A stretch of DNA of 27,627 nt from positions 1 to 27,627 of the forward strand of contig CAJUMI010000031.1 in the NCBI GenBank assembly GCA_910587545.1, written 5' to 3'. The notes beneath the pieces were generated by a model. The model saw nothing but the letters and a program-made list of their open reading frames with translations, had not been told where the DNA came from and made no database searches. The position numbers were made by a program, and so were the translations under genes. This DNA comes from an uncultured Muribaculaceae bacterium. Lineage in GTDB: Bacteria > Bacteroidota > Bacteroidia > Bacteroidales > Muribaculaceae. This document shows, piece after piece, positions 8,438 through 16,134 of the stretch (within the stretch, counting starts at the first letter, position 1; each line of letters begins with the position of its first letter).

Positions 8438-8445
8438 TAAATTTG
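8438..8445 (+). promoter_or_regulatory. Putative -7 element for the DUF4250-helicase operon
   Basis: TAAATTTG matches TAnnTTTG and lies 33 nt before the ATG at 8479. There is no well-spaced TTG upstream. It forms a divergent promoter pair with the minus-strand element at 8388-8395. Confidence 0.48.
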
Positions 8446-8478
8446 TCGGCTAAGCTACAATAATATTCACTCTAAAAC

Positions 8479-8658
8479 ATGGACAATTTACCCCAAGACC
8501 CGTTCATATTGCTAAGTTATGTAAATACAAAACTGCGCGACGACTACAGTTCTCTCGATGCAATGTGTATAGACCTCGACATCGATCGCGAGACTCTTGA
8601 AGCGAAACTTAATGAGGCCGGCTTTGAATATTCAGCTGAAAACAACAAGTTCTTCTAA
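8479..8658 (+). CDS. Small DUF4250-family protein
   Basis: A 59-aa protein starting MDNLPQDPF and ending ENNKFF. The pattern (LPxDPxxLLSxxNxKLRDxYxSLDxxC, then an acidic helix and a GFEYxxExNxF end) is what I recall for DUF4250, a short family of unknown function in Bacteroidetes and Firmicutes; the assignment is from memory of the family pattern. It is acidic, has no signal peptide or membrane segment, and looks like two or three helices with an HTH-like rhythm (SLDAMCIDLDIDRETLEAKL). Its TAA overlaps the helicase ATG by one base (TAATG), so the two are probably translationally coupled. It is the first gene of the operon. Function unknown; a role tied to the helicase is only inference. Confidence 0.85.
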   Translation: MDNLPQDPFILLSYVNTKLRDDYSSLDAMCIDLDIDRETLEAKLNEAGFEYSAENNKFF

Positions 8659-10979
8659 TGGAAGATTATCTCAGCAGACTCAACGACCAACAGAGAGCAG
8701 CCGTCGAATATCTCGGCGGTCCCGAGCTTGTCATCGCGGGAGCGGGATCGGGAAAGACGCGCGTACTGACCTATAAGATTGTCCACCTGCTCGCCCGCGG
8801 CTACGAACCGTGGCGTATACTCGCACTCACCTTCACCAACAAGGCCGCGCGCGAGATGCGCGAACGTATTGAGACGCTCGTCGGTGAGCCTACATCCTCA
8901 AAACTCTGGATGGGGACTTTTCACTCAATCTTTTCACGCATTCTGCGCACACACGCCGACCGTATAGGTTTCAAGAGCAACTTCACGATCTACGACTCGG
9001 CCGATTCCAAATCGCTTGTCAAAATGATCATAAAGGACATGCAGCTTGACGACAAGCAATATAAAGTATCGACTGTGCTGAACGCCATTTCATGGGCCAA
9101 GAACGCACTCGTCTCTCCCGGAAACTATCTCGGAGACAGGCAGCTCATGGACGCCGACCGCAGAGCTAAACGGCCGGATACCGGTCAGATCTACAAGGCA
9201 TATATGGATCGTTGCCGCGTTGCCGGAGCCATGGACTTTGACGACCTGCTGTACTACACCAATATACTGCTGACAGACAATCCCGACGTTCTGCGTCACT
9301 ACAGGGAGTTTTTCAGATATGTCCTTGTCGACGAGTATCAGGACACTAACTTCGCCCAACACCGCATCATCAGGCTGATCACCCAGGAATCCGGCGATCT
9401 GTGCGTTGTCGGCGACGACGCGCAAAGCATCTACTCGTTCCGCGGCGCCAACATCCGCAACATACTCGAACTCAAGCGTGAGTACCCCACCCTCGAGATC
9501 TTCAAACTCGAGCAGAACTACCGTTCGACACAGAATATCATCAACGCCGCCAACACCCTGATAGCCAAGAACTCGATGCAGATACCCAAGGAAGTGTTTT
9601 CGCGCAACGATGTCGGCGAACGCATCGAAGTGGTCAAGAGCTACAGCGACTTCGAGGAGGGTTATCTTGTGGCCAACCGCATCTCACAGGTGAAGATGAG
9701 AGGCACGGAAAGCTATGACGAGTTCGCGATACTTTACCGCACAAACGCACAGTCGCGAGTGCTTGAGGAGTCGCTGAGGAAGCGGAACATCCCGTATCGC
9801 ATCTACGGCGGTCTGTCGTTCTACCAGAGAAAAGAAATCAAAGACGCGATATCTTATCTCCGCCTCGCCATAAATCCCGATGACGATGAAGCGATTAAAC
9901 GCGTCATCAACACACCCTCGCGCGGAATCGGCGAGACCACAGTCAAAAAGATCGCCGCAGCTGCCATAGAGCATCATGTCAGTCTGGCTGCCGTCATTCA
10001 TGAGCCAGACAGATACAGCGCCGACCTCAACAAAGGTACAAAAAGCAAGCTTGCCGCGTTCATATCGTTGGTCGACAGTTTCGGAGCTCTCGTAAGAAAC
10101 GGCCTCGACGCCGACGAAATGACCCGGGCTGTAATCACCAACACCGGTCTTCTATCAATGTATCTGTCAGACCGCACCCCCGAAAGCGTGTCGAAACAAG
10201 AGAACCTCGAGGAACTCATGAATGCCGCACGCAGTTTTGTGACAGACAAGATCGAGCAGGGAGACGACGAGCATACGTCGCTTCAGGATTTTCTCGGCGA
10301 GGTCTCACTCGCCACGGATCAGGACTCGGACGACGAGACCGAAGGCCCGAAGGTGACACTGATGACAATACATGCGGCCAAGGGTCTTGAGTTTGCCAAT
10401 GTGTTTATCGTAGGGGTCGAGGAAGAACTCCTTCCTTCGTCAATGAGCGCCTCGTCGCCTCAGGAGATCGAGGAAGAGCGCCGACTGCTCTATGTAGCCA
10501 TAACGCGAGCGAAAAAATACTGCATGATGAGCTATGCGTCGTCACGTTTCCATAACGGACAGACCAAGACCTGTCAGCCGTCGCGCTTCATAGCCGATAT
10601 TGACTTCCGCTATCTCAGGGCTGAATCCGGCTCGGATATCTCCGCAGCATCAAAATCAGGCGTCGGATACAGAAATATCAACAGATTTGAGACACTGCGC
10701 CGACCTTCGGCCACGCCACAACCGTCTATGCGACAACCGGCCGCACCCGCGCTACCTGACACCGGCAAAGCCGGTCGCGCGCCCGGCGACGGCGATTTTG
10801 TCACCCATCAGATAACGGATCTCGCCCCGGGAATGACCATCGAGCACCAGCGCTTCGGACGAGGCACAATAACCGAAGTCGACAGCTCACAGGCCGACCA
10901 CAGGATTGTCGTCAGCTTCAGCAATGTGCAACAGCGGACGCTGCTTCTCAAATTCGCGCGATTTAAAATCTTAGGTTAA
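8658..10979 (+). CDS. UvrD/PcrA-type ATP-dependent DNA helicase
   Basis: A 773-aa superfamily 1A 3'-5' helicase, of use in nucleotide-excision and mismatch repair and in removing RecA or stalled polymerase. Seen in order: the Q-motif LNDQQRAAV, Walker A GAGSGKT at 28-34, TFTNKAAREM (motif Ia), the Walker B DEYQDT starting at Asp225, GDDAQSIYSFRGA (motif III), LEQNYRST (motif IV), TIHAAKGLEF (motif V) and VAITRAKK (motif VI). A low-complexity stretch rich in Pro, Ala, Arg and Gln follows, then a C-terminal GMTIEHQRFGRGTI module like the Tudor-like end of PcrA that binds RNA polymerase. Full length for the family. Whether to name it uvrD or pcrA is a matter of convention. Confidence 0.96.
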   Translation: MEDYLSRLNDQQRAAVEYLGGPELVIAGAGSGKTRVLTYKIVHLLARGYEPWRILALTFTNKAAREMRERIETLVGEPTSSKLWMGTFHSIFSRILRTHADRIGFKSNFTIYDSADSKSLVKMIIKDMQLDDKQYKVSTVLNAISWAKNALVSPGNYLGDRQLMDADRRAKRPDTGQIYKAYMDRCRVAGAMDFDDLLYYTNILLTDNPDVLRHYREFFRYVLVDEYQDTNFAQHRIIRLITQESGDLCVVGDDAQSIYSFRGANIRNILELKREYPTLEIFKLEQNYRSTQNIINAANTLIAKNSMQIPKEVFSRNDVGERIEVVKSYSDFEEGYLVANRISQVKMRGTESYDEFAILYRTNAQSRVLEESLRKRNIPYRIYGGLSFYQRKEIKDAISYLRLAINPDDDEAIKRVINTPSRGIGETTVKKIAAAAIEHHVSLAAVIHEPDRYSADLNKGTKSKLAAFISLVDSFGALVRNGLDADEMTRAVITNTGLLSMYLSDRTPESVSKQENLEELMNAARSFVTDKIEQGDDEHTSLQDFLGEVSLATDQDSDDETEGPKVTLMTIHAAKGLEFANVFIVGVEEELLPSSMSASSPQEIEEERRLLYVAITRAKKYCMMSYASSRFHNGQTKTCQPSRFIADIDFRYLRAESGSDISAASKSGVGYRNINRFETLRRPSATPQPSMRQPAAPALPDTGKAGRAPGDGDFVTHQITDLAPGMTIEHQRFGRGTITEVDSSQADHRIVVSFSNVQQRTLLLKFARFKILG

Positions 10980-10995
10980 ACAACAGATTGAACAA

Positions 10996-12150
10996 ATGAA
11001 AGTCAAGGATCTCGACACACCGTTTTATATCGTTTACGAAAACCGCATCGAACGCAACCTCAGGCTGATCGACAGCGTGAGCCGACGCGCGGGCGTCAAA
11101 ATAATAATGGCGTTCAAAGCCAATGCTCTGTGGAAGACCTTCCCCATTGTCGCAAGACACTGCAGAGCCTTCACGGCGAGTTCGCTGAACGAGCTCAGGC
11201 TCGGGCTCGAATATCTCGGCAACGACGCCCACAGCTATTGCCCTGCCTACACCAATCTGACCATCGACGAATATCTCGAAGGGAGCACCCATCTGACATT
11301 CAACTCCATCAGCCAGTGGCAGCGTTTCGCCGACAAAGTGGACGCATACAACACATCGCACCCAGCGACTCGCGTTTCGCCCGGGCTCAGGGTCAATCCC
11401 AAATGCTCAGTAATCGAGACCGACCTATACAATTCGGCTCTACCCGGCTCCCGCTTCGGGGTATCGGCCGAACAATTGCCTTCGCTGCCAAGCGGAATCG
11501 AGGGACTTCATTTTCATGCGCTTTGCGAGTCGACAAGCCATGATCTCGAAAAGGTGCTTGATGCCTTCGAACAGCAGTTCGGTCATCTGCTCGGATCGGT
11601 AAAATGGGTCAACATGGGCGGCGGACATCTGATGACACGCGAAGGCTATGACACCGAACATCTAATCGGTCTGCTACAGAGTTTCAAAACGCGCCACCCC
11701 GGTATCGAAATCATCATGGAGCCGGGCAGTGCATTCATGTGGCGTACAGGCGATCTGATCACGTCGGTCGTCGACACCATCGAAAATGACGGAATAAAGA
11801 CAGCGATTGTCGACGTCTCTTTCGCATGCCATATGCCCGACACACTCGAAATGCCCTACAAACCGGCGATCACGGAAAGCATCGGCGTCGACGAGAGCAA
11901 ACCGACCTATCGCCTTGGCGGCAATTCATGTCTCAGCGGCGACTACATGGGCGACTGGAGCTTTGACCTGCCGTTGAAAGCCGGCGACCGTCTGACACTC
12001 GAGGACATGAACCATTACACGACTGTCAAGACGACAATGTTCAACGGCATATCGCATCCGGCTATCGCACTGGCGTCGTCGGAAGACGCCGACGACTGCA
12101 GACTGCTGAAAGTTTTTGACTATGAAGACTATAAAAACCGTATGTGCTGA
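10996..12150 (+). CDS. nspC: NspC, carboxy(nor)spermidine decarboxylase
   Basis: A 384-aa PLP-dependent alanine-racemase-fold decarboxylase. It removes CO2 from carboxyspermidine or carboxynorspermidine, the last step of the carboxyspermidine route that Bacteroidales use for spermidine. Seen: the PLP lysine in MAFKANA (Lys41), HFHALCE at 172-178, the phosphate-binding GGGH at 208-211, EPG at 242-244 and the active-site cysteine segment GGNSCLSGD (Cys312). The partner dehydrogenase (CASDH) is not in the window. The gene starts 16 nt after the helicase stop and is followed after 1 nt by the glycosyltransferase ATG, so it sits mid-operon. Confidence 0.93.
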   Translation: MKVKDLDTPFYIVYENRIERNLRLIDSVSRRAGVKIIMAFKANALWKTFPIVARHCRAFTASSLNELRLGLEYLGNDAHSYCPAYTNLTIDEYLEGSTHLTFNSISQWQRFADKVDAYNTSHPATRVSPGLRVNPKCSVIETDLYNSALPGSRFGVSAEQLPSLPSGIEGLHFHALCESTSHDLEKVLDAFEQQFGHLLGSVKWVNMGGGHLMTREGYDTEHLIGLLQSFKTRHPGIEIIMEPGSAFMWRTGDLITSVVDTIENDGIKTAIVDVSFACHMPDTLEMPYKPAITESIGVDESKPTYRLGGNSCLSGDYMGDWSFDLPLKAGDRLTLEDMNHYTTVKTTMFNGISHPAIALASSEDADDCRLLKVFDYEDYKNRMC

Positions 12151-12151
12151 C

Positions 12152-13165
12152 ATGAATGACAAACGTACGCGATATTCAGTGATTATACCCGTCTATAACC
12201 GAATAGGCGAAGTCAGAGATCTTCTGCGAAGTCTCGAAAAGCAGAGTGCCGGCAACTTCGAGGTGATAATTGTAGAGGACGGTTCGACCGAGCCATGTCG
12301 CGAAGCTGTCGAGGAAGCAGCCACAGGCGGACTTGACGTCAGATATTTCTACAAAGAGAACGAGGGCAGATCGATAGCCCGAAACCACGGCATAGAAAAG
12401 GCGAGGGGCGACTATTTCATATTTTTCGACTCCGACTGTATCATCCCGCCGACCTATTTCGAGACACTTGACCGTGAACTCGGCAGACATCAGCTCGACT
12501 GCTTCGGCGGCCCCGACGCAGCCCACGAATCATTCAGCGACACACAAAAAGCCATCAATTATTCCATGACGTCATTTCTGACCACAGGCGGAATAAGAGG
12601 TGGAAAGATACAACTTGAGAAATTCGTCCCACGGACGTTCAATATGGGATTCTCCCGCAAAGTATATGAGAACGTCGGAGGATTTCGCGAGATGTTCTCG
12701 GAGGACATCGACATGAGCACCCGCATCCGCCGGGCAGGCTTTGCGATAGGGCTGATACGCAGCGTAGCCGTGTGGCACAAGCGTCGCATGGATCTGAAGA
12801 AATTCCTTCGTCAGGTCTATGTGTTCGGCATGTCGCGAATCACCCTCAAACTGCTTTATCCCGACTCTCTTAAACTCGTGCACTGTCTTCCGGCAGTGTC
12901 CGTCATCGGATGCTCATTGCTTACGGCTCTCGGCATTCTGGTTTCGCCATGGTTCTTTGCGCCTATAGCCATCTACTTTGTGCTGATATTCCTATGTGCG
13001 CTTATCTCAACAAAAAGAATAAAGATCGCGGCGATATCGGTTCCGGCTTCGGCCATTCAGCTCGGAGGTTACGGTTGCGGCTTCATCAAAGCATACTTTA
13101 CAAAAATCATTCTCGGACGCGGTCGTGACCTAAGCGAGGAAATCGAGATAAGAAAAGGCAAGTGA
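12152..13165 (+). CDS. Family 2 glycosyltransferase, membrane-attached
   Basis: A GT-A fold inverting glycosyltransferase of 337 aa. The N-terminal domain (about 5-230) shows SVIIPVYNR, IIVEDGST, the RNHGIEKARGDY block and a DxD-type metal site in FFDSDC, then GGF..MFSEDIDMSTRIRRAGF, the usual acceptor-side ED motif. Residues from about 245 to 310 contain two hydrophobic segments consistent with membrane helices, so it probably works at the inner membrane, on a lipid-linked or surface glycan. The sugar and acceptor are unknown. The ATG at 12152 follows the nspC stop (12148-12150) by one base; the longer frame from 12116 would overlap nspC by 35 nt and is less likely. Confidence 0.88.
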   Translation: MNDKRTRYSVIIPVYNRIGEVRDLLRSLEKQSAGNFEVIIVEDGSTEPCREAVEEAATGGLDVRYFYKENEGRSIARNHGIEKARGDYFIFFDSDCIIPPTYFETLDRELGRHQLDCFGGPDAAHESFSDTQKAINYSMTSFLTTGGIRGGKIQLEKFVPRTFNMGFSRKVYENVGGFREMFSEDIDMSTRIRRAGFAIGLIRSVAVWHKRRMDLKKFLRQVYVFGMSRITLKLLYPDSLKLVHCLPAVSVIGCSLLTALGILVSPWFFAPIAIYFVLIFLCALISTKRIKIAAISVPASAIQLGGYGCGFIKAYFTKIILGRGRDLSEEIEIRKGK

Positions 13166-13172
13166 CCAGCGA

Positions 13173-13898
13173 ATGAAACCGATCGACGAAATTGAAATCC
13201 GCCAGCACCGCGACCGTCTCATCAAAGAGATGGACCGCGATGAACGGCCTCGCGAAAAAGCGATAAAATACGGCATCAAATCACTGTCGGACAACGAGCT
13301 TATGGCAATAATCTTCAGTACCGGTCTAAAGGGAAAATCCGTCATAGAAATGAGCCGTGACATACTATCCGACAACAAAGGACACCTTTCGAAAGTAGCC
13401 CGTCTGTCAGTCGCGGAGATGCTGAAACGCTACAAAGGGATCGGTCCGGCCAAGGCCTTAACCCTGCTTGCGGCCCTCGAACTGGGCTCCCGCTCGGCTG
13501 CCGATGCCGCTACAATCGATGATCCCGTCGTAAACTCCTCGGGAGTCGCATACTCGATAATGAAACATCATTTCGAACGCCTTGACCACGAGGAATTCTG
13601 GGTACTGCTGCTATCTCAATCGGGCAAGCCGATCAGAGAGATTAAAATTGGTCAGGGGGGCGTGGCCGCCACAGCCGTCGATGTAAAACTGATCATGAAG
13701 GCCGCAATCGAGCACCTTGCCTCTGCCATGATCGTATTCCACAATCATCCTTCGGGCAATCTCAAGCCCAGCGCTCAGGACAATGCCTTGACAATCAAAA
13801 TAAGAGAGGCGGCAAAACTGATCGACACGCGGCTTAACGACCATATCATCATCACAGACGCCTCGTATTACTCATACAACGACGATGGCAGGCTCTGA
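13173..13898 (+). CDS. radC: RadC family protein (JAB1/MPN-type metalloprotein)
   Basis: A 241-aa protein of full family length. The N-terminal helix-hairpin-helix-like part (about 30-110) contains GIGPAKALTLLAALELG. The C-terminal JAMM/MPN domain has the metal site FHNHPSGNLKPSAQD, plus an upstream Glu in EEFWVLLL. The family was named for a supposed role in recombination repair that is no longer accepted; its biochemical role is unsettled. It closes the five-gene operon, starts 7 nt after the glycosyltransferase, and converges with the PurF-like gene, whose stop codon ends 12 nt away. Confidence 0.93.
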   Translation: MKPIDEIEIRQHRDRLIKEMDRDERPREKAIKYGIKSLSDNELMAIIFSTGLKGKSVIEMSRDILSDNKGHLSKVARLSVAEMLKRYKGIGPAKALTLLAALELGSRSAADAATIDDPVVNSSGVAYSIMKHHFERLDHEEFWVLLLSQSGKPIREIKIGQGGVAATAVDVKLIMKAAIEHLASAMIVFHNHPSGNLKPSAQDNALTIKIREAAKLIDTRLNDHIIITDASYYSYNDDGRL

Positions 13899-13910
13899 TC
13901 GGGTCATCTG

Positions 13911-15794
13911 TCAGTCACGCTTATCGGCGTTGCCTTCGTAATAGTTTACAAATGCCTGATTGACAACACGCACACCGCCGGGAGTCGGATAGTCGCCCGA
14001 GAAGTACCAGTCGCCCGGATGGCCGGAGATGGCCTCATGCAGACCTTCGAGTGTCTGATACAGTATATCGACCTCAGCGACTGTCCCGGGGCCTGAAAGC
14101 ATTTCGGCTATCTTGTCGGAGATTTCCTCGTCGGTGAACTGTTCATAGATGGCTTTGACACAGTTGACCTGCTCTGTCGCCGGCTTCTTAAGTTCCTCAA
14201 GCGCATGTCTGTAGGCGTTTTCTATGATATCGCCGCGTCCTGTCGATCTCAGAAGGCTGACAGCCGCCTTGAAGGCTATGAACTCAGCCATGCGCGACAT
14301 ATCGATGCCGTAACAGTCGGGATAACGGACCTGAGGCGACGACGAGACCACTATTATGCGGCGCGGATGCAGACGATCGAGCATCCGGATAATGGACTGA
14401 CGGAGTGTAGTGCCTCTGACGATGCTGTCGTCAATCACTACGAGTGTGTCACAGCCATTCTTTATGCATCCGTATGTCACGTCATATACATGAGCGGCAA
14501 GATCGTTACGCGATGCACCCTCGGCGATAAATGTCCTGAGCTTTATGTCCTTCAGGGCGATCTTCTCCACCCTGACACGCCGGTTCATGATCGATTTCAC
14601 AGTTTCGGCTGTAAGGTTGCCCGAGTCCCGGGCCTCGATGATCTTCTGCGCTTTCAGAGAATCAAGATATGTTTCCAGACCTTCATTCAATCCCATAAAC
14701 GCCACTTCGGCAGTATTGGGAATAAAGGCGAACACCGTGTTGTCGATATCATAATCGATCATCTTCAATATTTCAGGCGCCAGCTTACGTCCGAGTTCCT
14801 TGCGCTCGCGGTAGATGTCGGCGTCGCTGCCGCGCGAGAAATAAATGCGCTCGAACGAGCAACGTCTGTTCTCTCCCGGTTCAAGCACCTGACGCAGCGA
14901 TATGCCACCCGTTTTGCCTACGATAAGGCTTTCGCCGGGCTGAAGTTCGCTTACATCGGCTCGCGCGACGTTCATCACCGTCTGTATGACCGGTCGCTCC
15001 GAGGCAAGAACCACGATCTCGTCGTCATAATAATAGAAAGCGGGGCGTATGCCGTTGCGGTCTCTGAGGGCAAACATATCACCGGAGCCTGTCGCACCGC
15101 AGATCACAAATCCGCCGTCCCACATCGGGGAAGCGGCCGAAAGGACATTGAACGGATCAAGCTCATCCTCAATGGCTATGCTGAGCTGCGGATCGTCGAG
15201 CCGGTCACGGTACTTGCGGTATAGCCTGTGGTTCTCCTTGTCGAGATAGTAACCGAGCTGCTCAAGGATGACAACCGTATCGCCATAGATACGCGGATGC
15301 TGGCCTTTGTCGACGATATTCTTGAAGATCTCTTCCACGTTTGTCATATTGAAGTTTCCGCACAACAGCAGATTGCGCGAACGCCAGTTGTTGCGGCGCA
15401 AAAACGGATGGACGTAGGAGATGCCGCTGCGGCCGGTTGTGCTGTAACGCAGATGTCCCATGTATATATTCCCAAGAAATGGCGTTTCGCTGAGATCTGC
15501 CGAAGTGTCGGTCGCGATGGCACCGGCGATCTGATGATGGATACTGTCAAAGATCGTGGAGATCGCATCCGTGCCCATAGCCCTCTCTCGGAATACATAT
15601 TCATGTCCGGGCAGGGTGTCAAACTTCACCACCCCTACACCGGCAGCTTCCTGACCTCGGTTGTGCTGCTTTTCCATCAGCAGATATAGCTTGTCGAGGC
15701 CATAGGTCCAGGTCCCGTATTTCTCCTTATAATAGCTAAGGGGCTTACGAAGTCTTATCAGGGCTACGCCGCATTCATGTTTGATCTGTTCCAT
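13911..15794 (-). CDS. PurF-like amidophosphoribosyltransferase, long form
   Basis: A 627-aa protein with an N-terminal glutamine amidotransferase (Ntn type) and a C-terminal type I phosphoribosyltransferase, as in the first step of purine synthesis (PRPP plus glutamine to phosphoribosylamine). Seen: Cys8 in HECGVAL, which implies a seven-residue propeptide, then HNRGQEAAG, GHLRYSTTGR, GNFNMTN, RDRNGIRP and the PRPP loop VVIDDSIVRGTT near 470. Classical PurF is about 470-510 aa; here insertions in the first domain and a C-terminal tail of roughly 100 residues add length. Bacteroidales often carry such a long paralogue besides a normal PurF, so its true substrate could differ. The ATG at 15794 was chosen because a 31-residue longer frame lacks homology and covers the structured leader. 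Confidence 0.88.
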   Translation of the reverse strand: MEQIKHECGVALIRLRKPLSYYKEKYGTWTYGLDKLYLLMEKQHNRGQEAAGVGVVKFDTLPGHEYVFRERAMGTDAISTIFDSIHHQIAGAIATDTSADLSETPFLGNIYMGHLRYSTTGRSGISYVHPFLRRNNWRSRNLLLCGNFNMTNVEEIFKNIVDKGQHPRIYGDTVVILEQLGYYLDKENHRLYRKYRDRLDDPQLSIAIEDELDPFNVLSAASPMWDGGFVICGATGSGDMFALRDRNGIRPAFYYYDDEIVVLASERPVIQTVMNVARADVSELQPGESLIVGKTGGISLRQVLEPGENRRCSFERIYFSRGSDADIYRERKELGRKLAPEILKMIDYDIDNTVFAFIPNTAEVAFMGLNEGLETYLDSLKAQKIIEARDSGNLTAETVKSIMNRRVRVEKIALKDIKLRTFIAEGASRNDLAAHVYDVTYGCIKNGCDTLVVIDDSIVRGTTLRQSIIRMLDRLHPRRIIVVSSSPQVRYPDCYGIDMSRMAEFIAFKAAVSLLRSTGRGDIIENAYRHALEELKKPATEQVNCVKAIYEQFTDEEISDKIAEMLSGPGTVAEVDILYQTLEGLHEAISGHPGDWYFSGDYPTPGGVRVVNQAFVNYYEGNADKRD

Positions 15795-15963
15795 ATATAT
15801 ACAATAACTATGTGTAACTATATAAAAATCCCCGCATCGCCGTGAAACCCGGAGCCGGGATATGAGTCGCTTTCCATAGCGACTCATGCAGGCCGAAAGC
15901 CGTCAGCGTGATGCAGGTTGAAATTTGTTTCAGACGTTCCACAAGATCGTCGACTGTTAATTT
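15795..15963 (-). promoter_or_regulatory. Structured 5' leader of the PurF-like gene
   Basis: The predicted mRNA starts near 15963, leaving about 170 nt before the ATG. On the minus strand it holds a perfect 10-bp hairpin (15862-15871 with 15878-15887, 6-nt loop). Next comes a GC-rich fold in which 15857-15861 pairs with 15828-15832, and then a U run (complement of 15824-15828). An alternative small hairpin, 15848-15851 with 15856-15859, would compete. This arrangement looks like an attenuator or ligand-sensing leader, but I do not recognise any known riboswitch class. A 90-codon open frame here (15808-16080) is not believed. Confidence 0.4.
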
Positions 15964-15969
15964 ACGGTG

Positions 15970-16000
15970 CAAAATTAGATTCTTTATTTTTCCCTCACAA
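15970..16000 (-). promoter_or_regulatory. Promoter of the PurF-like gene
   Basis: On the minus strand TTG (16000-15998) is followed after 20 nt by TAATTTTG (15977-15970), a good Bacteroides -33/-7 pair. The predicted start near 15963 gives the long structured leader. The rest of the gap to 16134 is AT-rich. On the plus strand a weak TAACTTTA box at 16056-16063 could serve the amylase gene. Confidence 0.62.
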
Positions 16001-16134
16001 TAGTCTGCCGAAAAAAATTTCGACATGGCATTTACAATATTCAAAGTATTATGACTAACTTTACAGCTGAGATTTTTCATACTTTATTTACCAACAACTG
16101 ACTTACAGATCAGTATAAAAAAATTAATAGTCAC

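Noticed and set aside
14205..15224. 339-codon plus-strand open frame antisense to the PurF-like gene
   Set aside because: It lies wholly inside a well-supported gene, has no recognisable domain, and is the kind of antisense frame that biased codon use produces.
15808..16080. 90-codon minus-strand frame upstream of the PurF-like gene
   Set aside because: It spans the promoter (15970-16000) and the hairpins of the leader, and its product resembles nothing known; regulatory DNA explains the region better.
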